From Hoeflea prorocentri (GTDB lineage: Bacteria; Pseudomonadota; Alphaproteobacteria; Rhizobiales; Rhizobiaceae), in the NCBI RefSeq assembly GCF_027944115.1, contig NZ_JAPJZI010000001.1, forward strand, positions 4,216,001 to 4,280,000: DNA of 64,000 nucleotides. Reading direction: 5' to 3'. Of this stretch, positions 27,569-37,358 are shown piece after piece. Both the position numbers and the translations under genes were made by a program. Within the stretch, counting starts at the first letter, position 1, and the number at the start of each line of letters is the position of its first letter. Under the pieces are notes generated by a model. The model saw only the letters and a program-made list of their open reading frames with translations. It did not search any database and had not been told where the DNA came from.

Positions 27569-27946
27569 ATGAAAAAACGACTGCTGAGTTTCGTCGTTGT
27601 CGGCGGAATTGCCTTTGCGACGGATGCCGGGCTGCTGATGGGACTGTTACGCTGGACTGCGCTGGACCCGTTCACGGCACGACTGATCGCGATAGCGGCT
27701 GCCTTGCAGGTGGCCTGGCTGCTCAACCGCAATTTCACGTTCGGCAAGAGCACGCGCCACGCCGCTGTCGAGGGCATTCGCTACAGCAGCGTCGGCATAG
27801 CGACGAGCCTTTTGAACTATCTGGTTTATACGGGACTTCTTGTGTTCGTGCCGGAATTGCGGCCCGTCTTCGCGCTGACCATCGGCTCGGCGGTTGCAAC
27901 GGTGTTTTCCTATACAGGCTACGCGAAGCTGGTGTTCGGGCGATAA
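27569..27946 (+). CDS. GtrA family membrane protein
   Basis: A 125-residue protein with four membrane helices matching GtrA: LLSFVVVGGIAFATDAGLLMGLL, LIAIAAALQVAWLLNRNFTFGK, EGIRYSSVGIATSLLNYLVY and FALTIGSAVATVFSYTGYAKLVF. The conserved N-R-x-F-T-F motif is present. GtrA-type proteins are proposed flippases for polyprenyl-phosphate sugars. The divergent GT-C-like gene at 25488-27302 would be a suitable partner, supplying carrier-linked sugar on the periplasmic side. The AAGGAAAA upstream lies a little far from the ATG. Confidence 0.92.
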   Translation: MKKRLLSFVVVGGIAFATDAGLLMGLLRWTALDPFTARLIAIAAALQVAWLLNRNFTFGKSTRHAAVEGIRYSSVGIATSLLNYLVYTGLLVFVPELRPVFALTIGSAVATVFSYTGYAKLVFGR

Positions 27947-27947
27947 T

Positions 27948-28550
27948 CTACCAGGGCTCGACGGACAGTTCGGGCCAGACCTCAAGCGCTCTTTTTGCCT
28001 TGGCCGAATAACCCGGCTCGTTCAGAAGGACACGGTTGGGAATGACCCTGAACGAAAAAATGTGGTCGAGCCCGAATGGAGCGCACAGATCGAGCGTTCC
28101 GTCGTTTTCCAAACGCAGACCGACGGCATGGGTTTCGGAAGAAAACCGTTTGAGCGATTCATCGGTGCACGTCAGCGGCGAAACCTCCTGACCGAATTTT
28201 TCCGGATACCAAAGGTGAACACGCGCCTGATTGCGGATTTCGACGGGGATTTCGGAAGCCGCAAAAACACCTTCTCCGCGCTTGATCACCTGGTCCTCGG
28301 CATCCCATGACAGGTCACCATCATCGAAGTAGAACAGATCGACGTCGCGGATGCCGTTGCCCGGCGGCCTTTCGGTCAGAACATTCCAGACCGTGTTGTA
28401 GATAATGCCCGCGACCATGCGCCATTGCGGCAAACCAAAGGCGCGTGCCGTTACGAGCGGATCGTAGACAACCGGCTGCGAACGGACGATATCGAAAAGG
28501 ATGTCCCGCTGCTCTTCAAACGTTAATCCGGCGTAGCGAAGATGGTTCAC
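27948..28550 (-). CDS. Nucleotidyltransferase-fold family protein (DUF925/NTP_transf_6)
   Basis: A 200-residue protein. It has FDIVRSQPVVYDPLVTARAF, LPQWRMVAGIIYNTVWNVLT and GIRDVDLFYFDDGDLSWDAE; the last carries the D-x-D metal pair of nucleotidyltransferase folds. Later FDLHxx-type features and APFGLDHIFSFRVIPN complete the DUF925 family pattern. The biochemical activity is unknown. The GTG start at 28550 has GGGGAGCTGACC directly upstream. Its stop lies one base beyond that of the convergent GtrA gene. It follows the oxidoreductase gene on the same strand by about 80 bp. Confidence 0.88.
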   Translation of the reverse strand: MNHLRYAGLTFEEQRDILFDIVRSQPVVYDPLVTARAFGLPQWRMVAGIIYNTVWNVLTERPPGNGIRDVDLFYFDDGDLSWDAEDQVIKRGEGVFAASEIPVEIRNQARVHLWYPEKFGQEVSPLTCTDESLKRFSSETHAVGLRLENDGTLDLCAPFGLDHIFSFRVIPNRVLLNEPGYSAKAKRALEVWPELSVEPW

Positions 28551-28630
28551 GGTCAGCTCCCCGGCTCAGTCGTCACCGACCCGAATCGCGGACCGGCGCT
28601 TTGCGATGATGCGGGCCGGCCGACGCGAAT

Positions 28631-29632
28631 TCAACCGCCTTGAACGGGCTCCCAGCCGTCATGTTCGGCGGCGCGGTAAACCGCGTCGATCATTTCCTGG
28701 TTGGCCTTCGAACTTTCAAGGGAAAACAGCTCACCGCCGGCGCCCTGCGCCACGTCGCCAAAGGCCTCCAGCATGGTGCGATACTGACGCTCGCCGCCGA
28801 AGCGGAAGGTCCCGGACACCGCGTGCGACTGGTCATGCAGGGTGACGACGGGGTGGCCATAGTCGCCAGCGTTAAACGGCGCGGACACCACGATGGCGCC
28901 CTCGTCGCCGTGAAACACCATCTCCTGGCGCAGCGCCATTTGGGTCGCACAGTAGAAGTTGAGAGTGAATGCTCCGAAATCGGCCGTTACGTGGGCGTAG
29001 ATGTCGGTTCCGAATGCCGGATCGCGTTCGACCACGGCGCGCACACGCGATGGTTCCGCGCCTGTCACCATGCGTGTTGCAACGGTCGGGTAGACACCGA
29101 TATCCGGCAAGGCACCGCCGCCCAGTTCCAATATGTTGCGCATGTTTCCCGGATCGCGATTGAAATAGGTGAAGACGCCGCTGACATGCCGCAACGTTCC
29201 GATCGCACCCTCGGCAACGAGTTCGCGCACCTTAGCCCACTGCGGATGATAGTAGACCATGAATGCTTCGCTGATCAGCAGGCCGGAGCGGTCGCGCTCT
29301 ACTATGAGACCGTCAATTTCACCGGCGTTGAGCGCGATCGGCTTTTCGCAAAGCACATGTTTGCCTGCCTTGGCCGCCTTGAGGCTCCACTCGATATGCT
29401 GGCTGGTCGGCAGCGGGATATAGACACCGTCGACCTCAGGCGAGGCGAGGAGTTCCTCGTAGGACCCGTAGGCGTGCGGTGCGCCGAAACGGTCCGCCAC
29501 CTCGCGGGCACGCGCCAGATCGCGGCTGGCAATGGCCGTGACAACCCCGTTTCGGGCATCCTGCATAGCCGGAAGCAATTGAGTGCGGGCAATATTGGCT
29601 GTCGACAAAACGCCCCAACGAAACAAGGCCAT
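28631..29632 (-). CDS. Gfo/Idh/MocA family oxidoreductase
   Basis: A 333-residue NAD(P)-dependent sugar-type dehydrogenase. The Rossmann start [19 protein letters not shown], then [41 protein letters not shown] (conserved E-K-P) and [20 protein letters not shown] match the family. The substrate is not deducible; glucose-6-phosphate-like or inositol-like sugars are usual. The ribosome binding site AAGGAG is embedded in the last codons of the upstream NAMPT gene, with one base between that stop and this ATG, so the two are translationally linked. Confidence 0.92.
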   Translation of the reverse strand: MALFRWGVLSTANIARTQLLPAMQDARNGVVTAIASRDLARAREVADRFGAPHAYGSYEELLASPEVDGVYIPLPTSQHIEWSLKAAKAGKHVLCEKPIALNAGEIDGLIVERDRSGLLISEAFMVYYHPQWAKVRELVAEGAIGTLRHVSGVFTYFNRDPGNMRNILELGGGALPDIGVYPTVATRMVTGAEPSRVRAVVERDPAFGTDIYAHVTADFGAFTLNFYCATQMALRQEMVFHGDEGAIVVSAPFNAGDYGHPVVTLHDQSHAVSGTFRFGGERQYRTMLEAFGDVAQGAGGELFSLESSKANQEMIDAVYRAAEHDGWEPVQGG

Positions 29633-29633
29633 A

Positions 29634-31019
29634 TCAGGCTCCTTTAGCTGCTCTTTCGCGAATTTCTGAAAATTTCCAGTCCTTCAGCAGTTGCCCGTCT
29701 TCCCAGACCGGCTGCATCAGGTTCTCCCGGTCACCCAGATCCTTCAGGGGGACGGCGGCAAAGTCGCCGTTCTCACAGATGACCGCCTGTCGGAAGGGTT
29801 TCGAGGCCTTGCCCGGATCGGTCTTCGGATCCTTGTGGATGCCGGTCCATTTGCCGGAGGTATCCTGCCTGGCATTGGCCTTCATGGCGAAGCGCAACGT
29901 GTCGCGGTTAACCTTCTGCAGCAGTCCGGCGCCCATGCCGAAGGCTATATTCTCGGCCGACCAGCCGCGTTCCATCAGCCGGTCAAGGATGATCCTGATC
30001 GTCTCCGGCGTCACGCCATCGCCCTGGATGACGCGAACAGCCGGGTTCAGGACCTTGTAGCCCTTGTTGTTGACGGAATGTCCGAAAATCGAGCCCAGCA
30101 TGTCAACCGTGTCGACCGGCACGACCTGCGGATCGCCCGAATCCGGCCTTACAACCAGCGTGCCGCCCATCTGTTCGACCTTGGAGCGCAGTTCCTTGCC
30201 CCAGATTTCCGAAACGGCGCGATAAAGATCGTAGGAATCTGACACGACAGCGACCATCTTTCCCTCGCCGCCGAAGGCTTCGATCATATTGCCGTAGGCT
30301 TCCGCCTCGCGTTCCTCGCCCCAGGCTGTCATGGTCGAGTGTTCGGCGGCGGGAATAGAAAAACCCGCCATTTCCTCGCCGTAATATCTGCGTGCGTAGA
30401 CAAGGCCAGACACGGTGTCCGTTCCCATAAAGCTGACGAGATGCGCAACACCGCCAATGCCCGCCTGCTCAAGCGACGTGGCGCCGCGCGCTCCGAAATC
30501 ATGCAGGCGGAAAGGAAGAACATCACCGTAATCGTCACAGGAGCGCTCAAGCGCCGTGGTGATGATACGCCGCACGTAATGAGAGACGGTCGCAACGGTT
30601 GCCGGATACCAGACGGCACGCAGGAGTGCCGTTTCGATGAAGGTCGGCAGCCAGAAAAAATCAGGATCCGTGTTCCTGATCTGAACAAGGGGCGTTCCGA
30701 CTGGTGCGATGGAGCCCTCGGGCAACGCTTCGATCAACAATGGAAAGCTGCCGCCATGGCGGTTTACCAGAAGCTCCCATCCCTCGCGGTTGAAGGGCAG
30801 GCCGTGCGCCGTGACCAGTTCATCCGCGTCGTCCACATCCTGCATGGAGATACGGCGCGTCAGGTATTCCTTCAAAAACATCTGCAGGCCGAAGAACAGC
30901 ACATGGTCGTGACGTCCTCCGGGGCGGCTCTCGATATAGGCCGAAATCGCCGCGGTTTCCGGCGGATACTGGGCGAAATGGGAATATTTGTAACTGTCCG
31001 TATTCAGGATCATGTTCAT
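29634..31019 (-). CDS. Nicotinamide/nicotinate phosphoribosyltransferase (NAMPT type)
   Basis: A 461-residue type II phosphoribosyltransferase resembling NAMPT/NadV. Evidence includes [74 protein letters not shown] (the phosphohistidine-type His), [20 protein letters not shown] and [25 protein letters not shown] converts nicotinamide plus PRPP to NMN, bypassing deamidation in NAD salvage. Nicotinate as substrate cannot be excluded, but the length and motifs fit NAMPT. A 23-bp dyad lies 22 bp upstream of the ATG. It is first of a minus-strand unit with the oxidoreductase and nucleotidyltransferase-fold genes. Confidence 0.92.
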   Translation of the reverse strand: MNMILNTDSYKYSHFAQYPPETAAISAYIESRPGGRHDHVLFFGLQMFLKEYLTRRISMQDVDDADELVTAHGLPFNREGWELLVNRHGGSFPLLIEALPEGSIAPVGTPLVQIRNTDPDFFWLPTFIETALLRAVWYPATVATVSHYVRRIITTALERSCDDYGDVLPFRLHDFGARGATSLEQAGIGGVAHLVSFMGTDTVSGLVYARRYYGEEMAGFSIPAAEHSTMTAWGEEREAEAYGNMIEAFGGEGKMVAVVSDSYDLYRAVSEIWGKELRSKVEQMGGTLVVRPDSGDPQVVPVDTVDMLGSIFGHSVNNKGYKVLNPAVRVIQGDGVTPETIRIILDRLMERGWSAENIAFGMGAGLLQKVNRDTLRFAMKANARQDTSGKWTGIHKDPKTDPGKASKPFRQAVICENGDFAAVPLKDLGDRENLMQPVWEDGQLLKDWKFSEIRERAAKGA

Positions 31020-31040
31020 GATTTCGCCCTCGACCGGTCC

Positions 31041-31063
31041 GTTATGCTCAACTTAAGCATAAC
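31041..31063. promoter_or_regulatory. Operator-like dyad upstream of the NAMPT gene
   Basis: Perfect 8-bp arms GTTATGCT and AGCATAAC are separated by seven bases, and the dyad is extended inside by a TCA/TAA near match. It lies 22 bp upstream of the NAMPT ATG, where a repressor would block transcription. A NAD-metabolism regulator such as NadQ or NrtR is a reasonable guess, not shown. No T-tract follows on the minus strand, so it is not a terminator. Confidence 0.5.
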
Positions 31064-31082
31064 CGAGCCGGCAAAGCATACA

Positions 31083-33497
31083 CTATGCGCGCAGAACGCC
31101 ACCGGTTTTTTTGCCGACATTTTCGATGATGCGCTCGGCCAGCGCTTCCAGATCGGCATCTGTCAGAGTGCGTTCATCCGGCTGGATATCGACCTCAACG
31201 GCAACCGACTTCTTGCCCTCGCCCAGCGACGGGCCTTCAAACAGATCGAAGACGCTGACATCGGCAATTAGTTTCTTGTCAGCAGCGGCGACAGACCGGG
31301 TGATATCGATCGCGGCGACACTTTCGTCGACAACAAAAGCAAAATCGCGCTTGAGCGCCTGGAAGTGCGACACCTCAAGCGGCGTTTTTGTCCTGGTCGC
31401 CTTGCGTTTCGGCTCGGGGATGACATCAATTCTGACCTCAAAACCGCATACCGGCCCCGATACGCCGATCCGATCGAGCGCCTTGGGGTGGAACTCCCCG
31501 AAGGTTCCGAGAATAACCTTCGGACCGAGTTTGATGGTTCCGCTGCGTCCCGGGTGATACCAGTGCGGACCGCCTGCCTCGATCTGTGCCCGCTCGACTG
31601 GCGCGCCACAGGCTTCAAGCGCGGCCAGCGCATCCGCCTTGGCATCAAAGACACCCACAGCTTCGGCGGCACCGGCCCAATGGCGACCGCTGCCCTCGAG
31701 CCGCGCATTGCCGCGTCGCACGCCGGCGGCCATGCGATGCTGGCTGGCATAGGTGTCACCCTCATAGACGTCGGAGACTTCGAACAGCGCCAGATCGCCA
31801 TGCCCCCGGTCCGCGTTGCGCTGGACAGCGGCCAGAAGGCCAGGCAGGAGCGACGGGCGCATGTCGGACATGTTGGCGGCAATCGGATTTGCCAGCTTGA
31901 GCGTTTCACCGCCGCCACCGAACAATTCGGCAAGATCGCCCGGGATAAATGACCAGTTGACCGCCTCTTTCATGCCGCGTGCCGCAAGGGCCCGCCGCGC
32001 CGTGCGCGTGCGGATTTGAAGCGTCGTCAGGATACGTTCACCGATATGGGCTTCACGCGGCAGAGGTTGCGGGTCGATGCGGTTGACGCCATGGATGCGC
32101 ATGACCTCCTCGACCAGATCGGCCTTGCCGTCGATATCCGGGCGCCACGTGGGTACGACAACGTCCACCGTCTCACCGTCACCATGCGGTTCAAAACCGA
32201 GGCGCTTCAAGATGCCGATGGCGTCATCGCGCGGAACGTCGATGCCGGTCAACCGCCGGATTTCCGCAAGCGGGAATGTCACTGTTTTCGGCTTCGGTTC
32301 CTCGTAGCCGCTGATGATGGGCTGAGTCGGATCGCCGCCGCACAGGTCCAGGACCAGCTTGGTTGCCAGCTCCATGCCCTCGGCCATGTAGGCGGGGTCC
32401 ACGCCACGCTCAAAACGGTAGCGCGCATCGGTGATGATGCCGAGGTCGCGCCCGGTGCGGGCGATATTCTGCGGATCCCACAGGGCCGATTCGATGAGCA
32501 CATCTGTCGTGCTCTCATCGCAGCCCGAGTGCTCGCCGCCCATGATGCCGGCGATCGATTCAACACCCTTGTCGTCGGCGATGACGCAGATGTCCTCGTT
32601 GACGTCATATTCGCGCTCATCGAGCGCCAGCACGCTCTCGCCCTGGCGGCCACGACGGACGACAAGATCGCCGTGCACCTTGCCCGCATCGAAGACGTGC
32701 AGCGGCCGTCCCCGGTCGAAGGTGACATAGTTGGTGATGTCGACCAACGCGTTGATCGGCCGAAGACCGATTGCGGTCAGGCGTTGCTGCATCCATTGCG
32801 GGCTCGGGCCGTTCTGGACGCCGCGCACCATGCGCAACGCAAAACCGAGACACAAAGGCTGCGTGTCGCCAAATTCCAGAGACACATTGACCGGGCACGG
32901 GCCATTGCCGCCCGCAGGCGGGGTCCGGGCGTCCTTCAATGTGCCGAGGCCGTAGGCTGCAAGATCACGGGCTATGCCGCGCACGCCCGTGCAATCGGGC
33001 CGGTTGGGCGTCAGGCCGATTTCGATCACCGGATCGTCAAGCCCGGCATGGGCGGCAAAGCTGCTGCCGATCTCCAACTCGCCTTCAAGGTCGATTATGC
33101 CGTCATGCTCGTCCGACATCTGCAATTCGCGTTCAGAGCACATCATGCCATGGCTTTCGACACCGCGGATCTTGCCGACCGACAATGTCAGATCGATGCC
33201 CGGCACATAGGTTCCGGGCGCTGCGAATGCTCCGATCAGGCCGGCGCGTGCATTGGGCGCGCCACATACGACCTGCACCGGTTCGCCGCTGCCGGTATCC
33301 ACACTGAGGACGCGCAGGCGGTCGGCATCGGGATGCTGCTCGGCCGTCAGCACCTTGGCAATCACAAAGGGCTTGAGGCCGGCCTTGTCATCAACCTCCT
33401 CGACCTCGAGCCCAATCATGTTGAGCGCATCGACGATTTCTTCGAGCGTGGCTTCGGTCTCAAGGTGGTCCTTCAGCCAGGAAAGCGTAAATTTCAT
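31083..33497 (-). CDS. pheT: Phenylalanyl-tRNA synthetase beta subunit
   Basis: An 804-residue subunit of the alpha2-beta2 enzyme charging tRNA-Phe. The order is an N-terminal EMAP-type tRNA-binding domain ([40 protein letters not shown]), the B3/B4 editing domain ([20 protein letters not shown]) and the B5 domain ([20 protein letters not shown]). These are followed by the catalytic-like core and the C-terminal ferredoxin-fold anticodon-binding domain ([20 protein letters not shown]: [20 protein letters not shown]). Length is normal. It is the second gene of pheST, 63 bp behind pheS. Confidence 0.98.
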   Translation of the reverse strand: MKFTLSWLKDHLETEATLEEIVDALNMIGLEVEEVDDKAGLKPFVIAKVLTAEQHPDADRLRVLSVDTGSGEPVQVVCGAPNARAGLIGAFAAPGTYVPGIDLTLSVGKIRGVESHGMMCSERELQMSDEHDGIIDLEGELEIGSSFAAHAGLDDPVIEIGLTPNRPDCTGVRGIARDLAAYGLGTLKDARTPPAGGNGPCPVNVSLEFGDTQPLCLGFALRMVRGVQNGPSPQWMQQRLTAIGLRPINALVDITNYVTFDRGRPLHVFDAGKVHGDLVVRRGRQGESVLALDEREYDVNEDICVIADDKGVESIAGIMGGEHSGCDESTTDVLIESALWDPQNIARTGRDLGIITDARYRFERGVDPAYMAEGMELATKLVLDLCGGDPTQPIISGYEEPKPKTVTFPLAEIRRLTGIDVPRDDAIGILKRLGFEPHGDGETVDVVVPTWRPDIDGKADLVEEVMRIHGVNRIDPQPLPREAHIGERILTTLQIRTRTARRALAARGMKEAVNWSFIPGDLAELFGGGGETLKLANPIAANMSDMRPSLLPGLLAAVQRNADRGHGDLALFEVSDVYEGDTYASQHRMAAGVRRGNARLEGSGRHWAGAAEAVGVFDAKADALAALEACGAPVERAQIEAGGPHWYHPGRSGTIKLGPKVILGTFGEFHPKALDRIGVSGPVCGFEVRIDVIPEPKRKATRTKTPLEVSHFQALKRDFAFVVDESVAAIDITRSVAAADKKLIADVSVFDLFEGPSLGEGKKSVAVEVDIQPDERTLTDADLEALAERIIENVGKKTGGVLRA

Positions 33498-33560
33498 CGG
33501 TCTATCCGTCGTCCAGATGGGTCCGCACGCAGCGGTCTAATGGGTTGCCTGCCGCCCGCT

Positions 33561-34643
33561 TCAGGGCGTCAGACCTGAAAACAGGGTCGGCATATCGAGC
33601 GGGCGGAAACCGTAATGGTTCAGCCAGCGCACATCGGCGTCGAAGAAGGCGCGCAGATCAGGCATGCCGTATTTGAGCATGGCGAGCCGGTCTATGCCGA
33701 TGCCCCAGGCAAAACCCTGATAGACATCGGGATCGAGCCCGACATTGCGCAGCACGTTCGGATTGACCATGCCGCAACCGAGGATTTCCATCCAGTCTTC
33801 GCCTTCCCCGAACCGGACTTCATTGCCGGACCGGTCACACTGGATATCAAGCTCCAGACTCGGCTCGGTGAAGGGGAAATATGAGGGCCGGAAGCGCATG
33901 TTGATGTGCGGCACCTCGAAGAATGCCTTGCAGAATTCCTGCAGCACCCATTTCAGATTGGCGACATTTGCGCTCTGGTCGACCACAAGCCCCTCAAGCT
34001 GATGGAACATCGGCGAGTGAGTCGCGTCGCTGTCACAGCGATAGGTCTTGCCGGGGATGACGATCCGGACCGGTGGTTTATGCTTCTCCATCGTATGAAT
34101 CTGTACCGGGGATGTGTGGGTGCGCAGCAGTTTGCGCGCACCATCCTCGCCCGCATTCAAAAAGAAGGTGTCGTGCATTTCCCTTGCCGGATGGCCTTCC
34201 GGGAAGTTCAGGGCGGTGAAGTTGTAATAGTCCGTCTCGATATCCGGACCCTCGGCGATGGAGAAACCCATATCGGCGAAAATCGCGGTGATCTCGTCCA
34301 CCACCTGGGAAATCGGGTGGATGCGCCCGACTTCGGCAGGCGAACGGCGAACCGGCAGGGTCACGTCGACCGTTTCATTCGCCAGGCGCGCCTCGATGGC
34401 AAGATCGTGCAGGGCCGATTTGCGTTCGGCAATTGCGTCGGCGATACGGCTCTTCAGACCGTTGATTGCCGGACCCATGACCTTGCGCTCGTCTGCGCTC
34501 ATCTTTCCGAGCGTCTTCAGCTTTTCGGAAACACTGCCTTTCTTGCCGAGCGCCGCCACGCGGACCGCCTCGATTGCCTGCTCGTCCTCAGACGCGGTGA
34601 TCTCGGCGAGAATGGCCTGTTCGAGTTCTTCCAGATCAGCCAT
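33561..34643 (-). CDS. pheS: Phenylalanyl-tRNA synthetase alpha subunit
   Basis: A 360-residue catalytic subunit. It has an N-terminal coiled coil ([20 protein letters not shown] onward) and a class II core with motif 1 ([20 protein letters not shown]), motif 2 ([20 protein letters not shown] then [20 protein letters not shown]) and motif 3 ([20 protein letters not shown]). Homologues begin near MADLEELE, so 34643 was chosen. An in-frame ATG at 34679 has a stronger GGAG site and would add 12 residues. A strong terminator ends 16 bp upstream of that alternative start and separates pheST from rplT. Confidence 0.97.
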   Translation of the reverse strand: MADLEELEQAILAEITASEDEQAIEAVRVAALGKKGSVSEKLKTLGKMSADERKVMGPAINGLKSRIADAIAERKSALHDLAIEARLANETVDVTLPVRRSPAEVGRIHPISQVVDEITAIFADMGFSIAEGPDIETDYYNFTALNFPEGHPAREMHDTFFLNAGEDGARKLLRTHTSPVQIHTMEKHKPPVRIVIPGKTYRCDSDATHSPMFHQLEGLVVDQSANVANLKWVLQEFCKAFFEVPHINMRFRPSYFPFTEPSLELDIQCDRSGNEVRFGEGEDWMEILGCGMVNPNVLRNVGLDPDVYQGFAWGIGIDRLAMLKYGMPDLRAFFDADVRWLNHYGFRPLDMPTLFSGLTP

Positions 34644-34694
34644 GGTCGTTGTTTCCGTCGTCCCGTTGTCTTTCAGCATCTTTTGCTGCTCCGT

Positions 34695-34729
34695 AAAAAA
34701 ACCCGCGCCGGTCCAGCCAGCGCGGGTTT
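34695..34729 (-). terminator. Rho-independent terminator between rplT and pheS
   Basis: On the minus strand AAACCCGCGC and GCGCGGGTTT pair fully around an eleven-base loop and run into a seven-T tract. It lies 38 bp after the rplT stop and directly before pheS, so it ends the infC-rpmI-rplT transcript or attenuates read-through into pheST. Confidence 0.88.
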
Positions 34730-34766
34730 CCCAAATTCATGATGTCGTGCCTGGGAAAGCGCTGGC

Positions 34767-35168
34767 TTAGCGGACAGCGCCTTCAAAAGCATTGGGTGTG
34801 GTGTCTTTAAGATAGGCGAGCGACGCCTTGGCGCTCTCCACCAGCGCACCGAAAGCCTCGGGCTGGTTGATCGCCATATCGGACAGAACCTTGCGGTCGA
34901 CCTCGATGCCGGCCTTGTTGAGACCGTCGATGAAACGACCATAGGTCAGGCCATGCTCGCGCACGGCTGCATTGATGCGCTGAATCCACAGAGCGCGGAA
35001 ATTGCGCTTGCGGACCTTGCGGTCGCGATAGGCATATTGCTTGGCGCGATCGACGGCCGCCTTCGCGGTGCGGATCGTGTTCTTGCGGCGGCCGTAATAG
35101 CCCTTTGCCTGCGACAGAACCTTTTTGTGTTTTGCGTGGGAGGTCGTACCCCGTTTTACGCGTGCCAT
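34767..35168 (-). CDS. rplT: 50S ribosomal protein L20
   Basis: A 133-residue ribosomal protein that binds 23S rRNA early in 50S assembly. It opens [20 protein letters not shown], continues [20 protein letters not shown] and [20 protein letters not shown], and has the full L20 sequence. The C-terminus has a short acidic extension typical of alphaproteobacteria. It lies 31 bp behind rpmI; in several bacteria L20 represses its own operon by binding a leader RNA. Confidence 0.98.
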   Translation of the reverse strand: MARVKRGTTSHAKHKKVLSQAKGYYGRRKNTIRTAKAAVDRAKQYAYRDRKVRKRNFRALWIQRINAAVREHGLTYGRFIDGLNKAGIEVDRKVLSDMAINQPEAFGALVESAKASLAYLKDTTPNAFEGAVR

Positions 35169-35199
35169 GATCTAAGCTCCTTGATCTAACGCCCGGCCC

Positions 35200-35400
35200 T
35201 TAAAGGCTGTTCGGCATAAATTTCTTCACGATGCGTGCATCCGGTTCGGACAGAACCATCGTGCCGCGTGCGTCGCGAATGAACTTGTTGGATCTTTTGA
35301 TCATGCCGTGGCGTTTGCCTGCGGCGGCGGATTTGACCTTGCCCGAAGCGGTAATCTTGAACCGCTTCTTGCAAGACGATTTCGTCTTCATCTTGGGCAT
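35200..35400 (-). CDS. rpmI: 50S ribosomal protein L35
   Basis: A 66-residue, very basic ribosomal protein. [20 protein letters not shown] and the downstream [20 protein letters not shown] give an unambiguous match over full length. It is followed by rplT and preceded by a 267-bp leader with a long-range hairpin. A cysteine at position 10 is unremarkable. Confidence 0.98.
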   Translation of the reverse strand: MPKMKTKSSCKKRFKITASGKVKSAAAGKRHGMIKRSNKFIRDARGTMVLSEPDARIVKKFMPNSL

Positions 35401-35457
35401 TTTGCTACTCCGTTTTCAGACCGGACAAGCGGCCTATTTGTTGTTTGCCCCGCATGA

Positions 35458-35518
35458 CGTCCCGCCCTTTCGGACCGGACCGACAAAAACCGCGTTGAAG
35501 CCCTTTCGGGCCGGGACG
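35458..35518 (-). promoter_or_regulatory. Structured leader upstream of rpmI-rplT
   Basis: On the minus strand CGTCCCG-G-CCC (35518-35508) can pair with GGGCGGGACG (35467-35458). The pairing encloses about 40 bases in which the word CCGAAAGGGC occurs twice. It ends 57 bp before the rpmI ATG. By analogy with L20 autoregulation it may be a ribosomal-protein leader; sequence alone does not prove it. The rest of 35401-35667 shows no gene. Confidence 0.4.
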
Positions 35519-35667
35519 GATTTTCGATCGGGGACATTGTTGCATTCAAAACCGCCACGGCATGCCCTGCCGGACGGTTCGGACGCGGCCTTATAGCGGC
35601 CAATGAACGCCAGCGCAAGCGGTTTCGAGCCCTCATCTCGCGCCGGCGGCGTTCAAACTGCTGTGGG

Positions 35668-36204
35668 TTATTTCGGCGCCAGCACCATCATCATCTGCCG
35701 GCCTTCCAATTTGGGCTCGGCTTCGACCTTGGCTATTTCGACCGTGTCTTCCTTGACCTTCTGGAGCAACTGCATGCCGAGCTGCTGGTGGGCCATCTCG
35801 CGTCCACGGAAACGCAACGTCACCTTGACCTTGTCGCCGCTGTCAAAAAAGCGGTTCATCGCCTTCATCTTCACCTCATAATCGTGGGTGTCGATGTTCG
35901 GCCGCATCTTTATTTCCTTGACCTCAACGGTCTTTTGTTTCTTGCGGGCCTCGGCGGCTTTCTTCTGAGTCTGGTATTTCAGTTTTCCAAGGTCGAGAAC
36001 CTTGCAAACCGGAGGATTGGCGTTGGGGGAGATTTCCACGAGATCAAGTCCCGCGTTCTGCGCGACCTCGAGCGCTTCTTCTATAGAAACGTCGCCGCGA
36101 TTGTTCCCCTCATCGTCGATAAGCTGCACCTGGGGAGCCCGGATGTCTTGGTTGGCGCGCGGTCCGGTATTGGTCGGCGGTGGCGCTCTGAATGGTCTGC
36201 GAAT
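35668..36204 (-). CDS. infC: Translation initiation factor IF-3, apparent AUU start
   Basis: A 178-residue factor that keeps 30S subunits free and proofreads start codons. From the chosen start the protein reads [20 protein letters not shown] then [20 protein letters not shown]. The N-domain, the Lys-rich linker ([20 protein letters not shown]) and the C-domain ([20 protein letters not shown], then [18 protein letters not shown]) are complete. No ATG, GTG or TTG lies at the conserved N-terminus. An ATT at 36204 sits nine bases behind a perfect AAGGAG. AUU starts are known for infC in other bacteria and allow IF-3 to repress itself. The longer frame to 36351 contains non-conserved sequence. 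Confidence 0.92.
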   Translation of the reverse strand: MRRPFRAPPPTNTGPRANQDIRAPQVQLIDDEGNNRGDVSIEEALEVAQNAGLDLVEISPNANPPVCKVLDLGKLKYQTQKKAAEARKKQKTVEVKEIKMRPNIDTHDYEVKMKAMNRFFDSGDKVKVTLRFRGREMAHQQLGMQLLQKVKEDTVEIAKVEAEPKLEGRQMMMVLAPK

Positions 36205-36213
36205 GGCCGTAGT

Positions 36214-36219
36214 CTCCTT
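36214..36219 (-). promoter_or_regulatory. infC: Ribosome binding site defining the AUU start of infC
   Basis: AAGGAG on the minus strand, followed by nine bases and then ATT (36204-36202). Its strength and spacing are what select the non-canonical start. Confidence 0.7.
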
Positions 36220-36438
36220 GGCTGTTTCGTATCTTACTAAAATGCCTGCATTGCACACGGCGCAAGCAGACAGGGGCGGCAATGTCACCATCGCCGCAAT
36301 CAAGTCAATAGCATGACTTGTGAAAAAAATCACCCGCCGAGGGCTTTCCACGCCGCCATGGCCCGTGCTTTTGGTTTACGATCCGTTCGCCGCACGCAAA
36401 TCGCGGCGACATTCGGGCGATACAAACAGGAAGGTGCA

Positions 36439-37224
36439 ATGACGCAACCAGCAGAGCAATTGGACGTGGGCGCCGGCGAGAATGAACGGACCATCGCCGT
36501 GCGGCACCGTGGCGGCACCGTGAGCGGCAAACCCGGCCTGGTATGGCTCGGCGGGTACAGGTCCGACATGGCTGGCACCAAAGCTGTTGAGCTCGACCGT
36601 TTCGCGGGCGAAAAAGGCCTTGAATGCACCCGTTTCGATTACTCGGGACACGGGGAATCCGGCGGCGACTTCCGGCGCGGCACCATCTCCCGCTGGCTTG
36701 AGGAAAGCCTTGCGGTCTTCGACCGGTTCACCAGCGGGCCGCAGGTTCTGGTCGGATCGTCCATGGGGGGATGGATCGCCCTTCGGATGGTGCAGGAATT
36801 ACAGAAATCCGGGCTGAAAGGCCGCCTCCACGGCCTTCTGCTGCTGGCGCCCGCGCCCGATTTTACTGCCGTGCTGCATGAACCGCTGCTGACGGATGCC
36901 CAACGAAAAGACCTTCAGGAACAGGGCTATTATGAAGAGGAGACGCCCTATGGGCCGGACCCAAACGTTTTCACACAGGCGCTTTTTGAAGACGGCCGGG
37001 ACAATCTGGTGCTGGATGGCATGATCGAAACCGGATGCCCCGTGCACATCCTGCAGGGAATGGAAGACCCGGACGTACCCTACAGTCATGCCTTGAGGCT
37101 GGTGGAACATCTGCCCGCCGACGATGTGGTGCTGACACTGGTGCGGGACGGCGATCATCGTCTCTCGCGGCCGCAGGATATCACTCTCCTGCTGAATGCG
37201 GCCGCGCAGATGATCGAAGCATGA
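36439..37224 (+). CDS. Alpha/beta-fold serine hydrolase
   Basis: A 261-residue hydrolase. The nucleophile elbow GSSMGG places the catalytic Ser at 108. FDYSGHGESGGDFRRGTISR matches the oxyanion/lid region. EDPDVPYSHALRL and RDGDHRLSR supply the acid and histidine. It resembles the small esterase/thioesterase group that includes mammalian ABHD10; the substrate is unknown. ATG 36439 has AGGAAGG upstream, while the longer frame to 36313 would overlap the infC promoter region. It is monocistronic in appearance and divergent from infC. Confidence 0.9.
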   Translation: MTQPAEQLDVGAGENERTIAVRHRGGTVSGKPGLVWLGGYRSDMAGTKAVELDRFAGEKGLECTRFDYSGHGESGGDFRRGTISRWLEESLAVFDRFTSGPQVLVGSSMGGWIALRMVQELQKSGLKGRLHGLLLLAPAPDFTAVLHEPLLTDAQRKDLQEQGYYEEETPYGPDPNVFTQALFEDGRDNLVLDGMIETGCPVHILQGMEDPDVPYSHALRLVEHLPADDVVLTLVRDGDHRLSRPQDITLLLNAAAQMIEA

Positions 37225-37310
37225 CCGAAGTGCAACACTCGTCCACTGTCTCGGTAACCATAAACAGAACTTGAGCGGTTTGTTTGTTGACTCGGCACCT
37301 GTCCCCAATC

Positions 37311-37325
37311 TTAACTGTTTGTTAA
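37311..37325 (+). promoter_or_regulatory. CtrA-like binding site (TTAA-N7-TTAA)
   Basis: TTAACTGTTTGTTAA matches the full CtrA recognition pattern of alphaproteobacteria and lies 33 bp upstream of the BTLCP protease start, at promoter distance. Such short patterns also arise by chance. Confidence 0.45.
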
Positions 37326-37358
37326 GAATAATGATGGGCGTACAGGGACGGGTCGTCT

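Noticed and set aside
32016-33578. A 520-codon open frame antisense to pheT.
   Set aside because: Shadow of pheT, which is unambiguous over its full length.
34655-34742. A possible pheST leader peptide with Phe codons overlapping the terminator before pheS (MNLGNPRW...GFFYG).
   Set aside because: The two TTT codons are simply the T-tract of the terminator read in frame. There is no upstream run of Phe codons nor a competing antiterminator stem, and no ribosome binding site of note.
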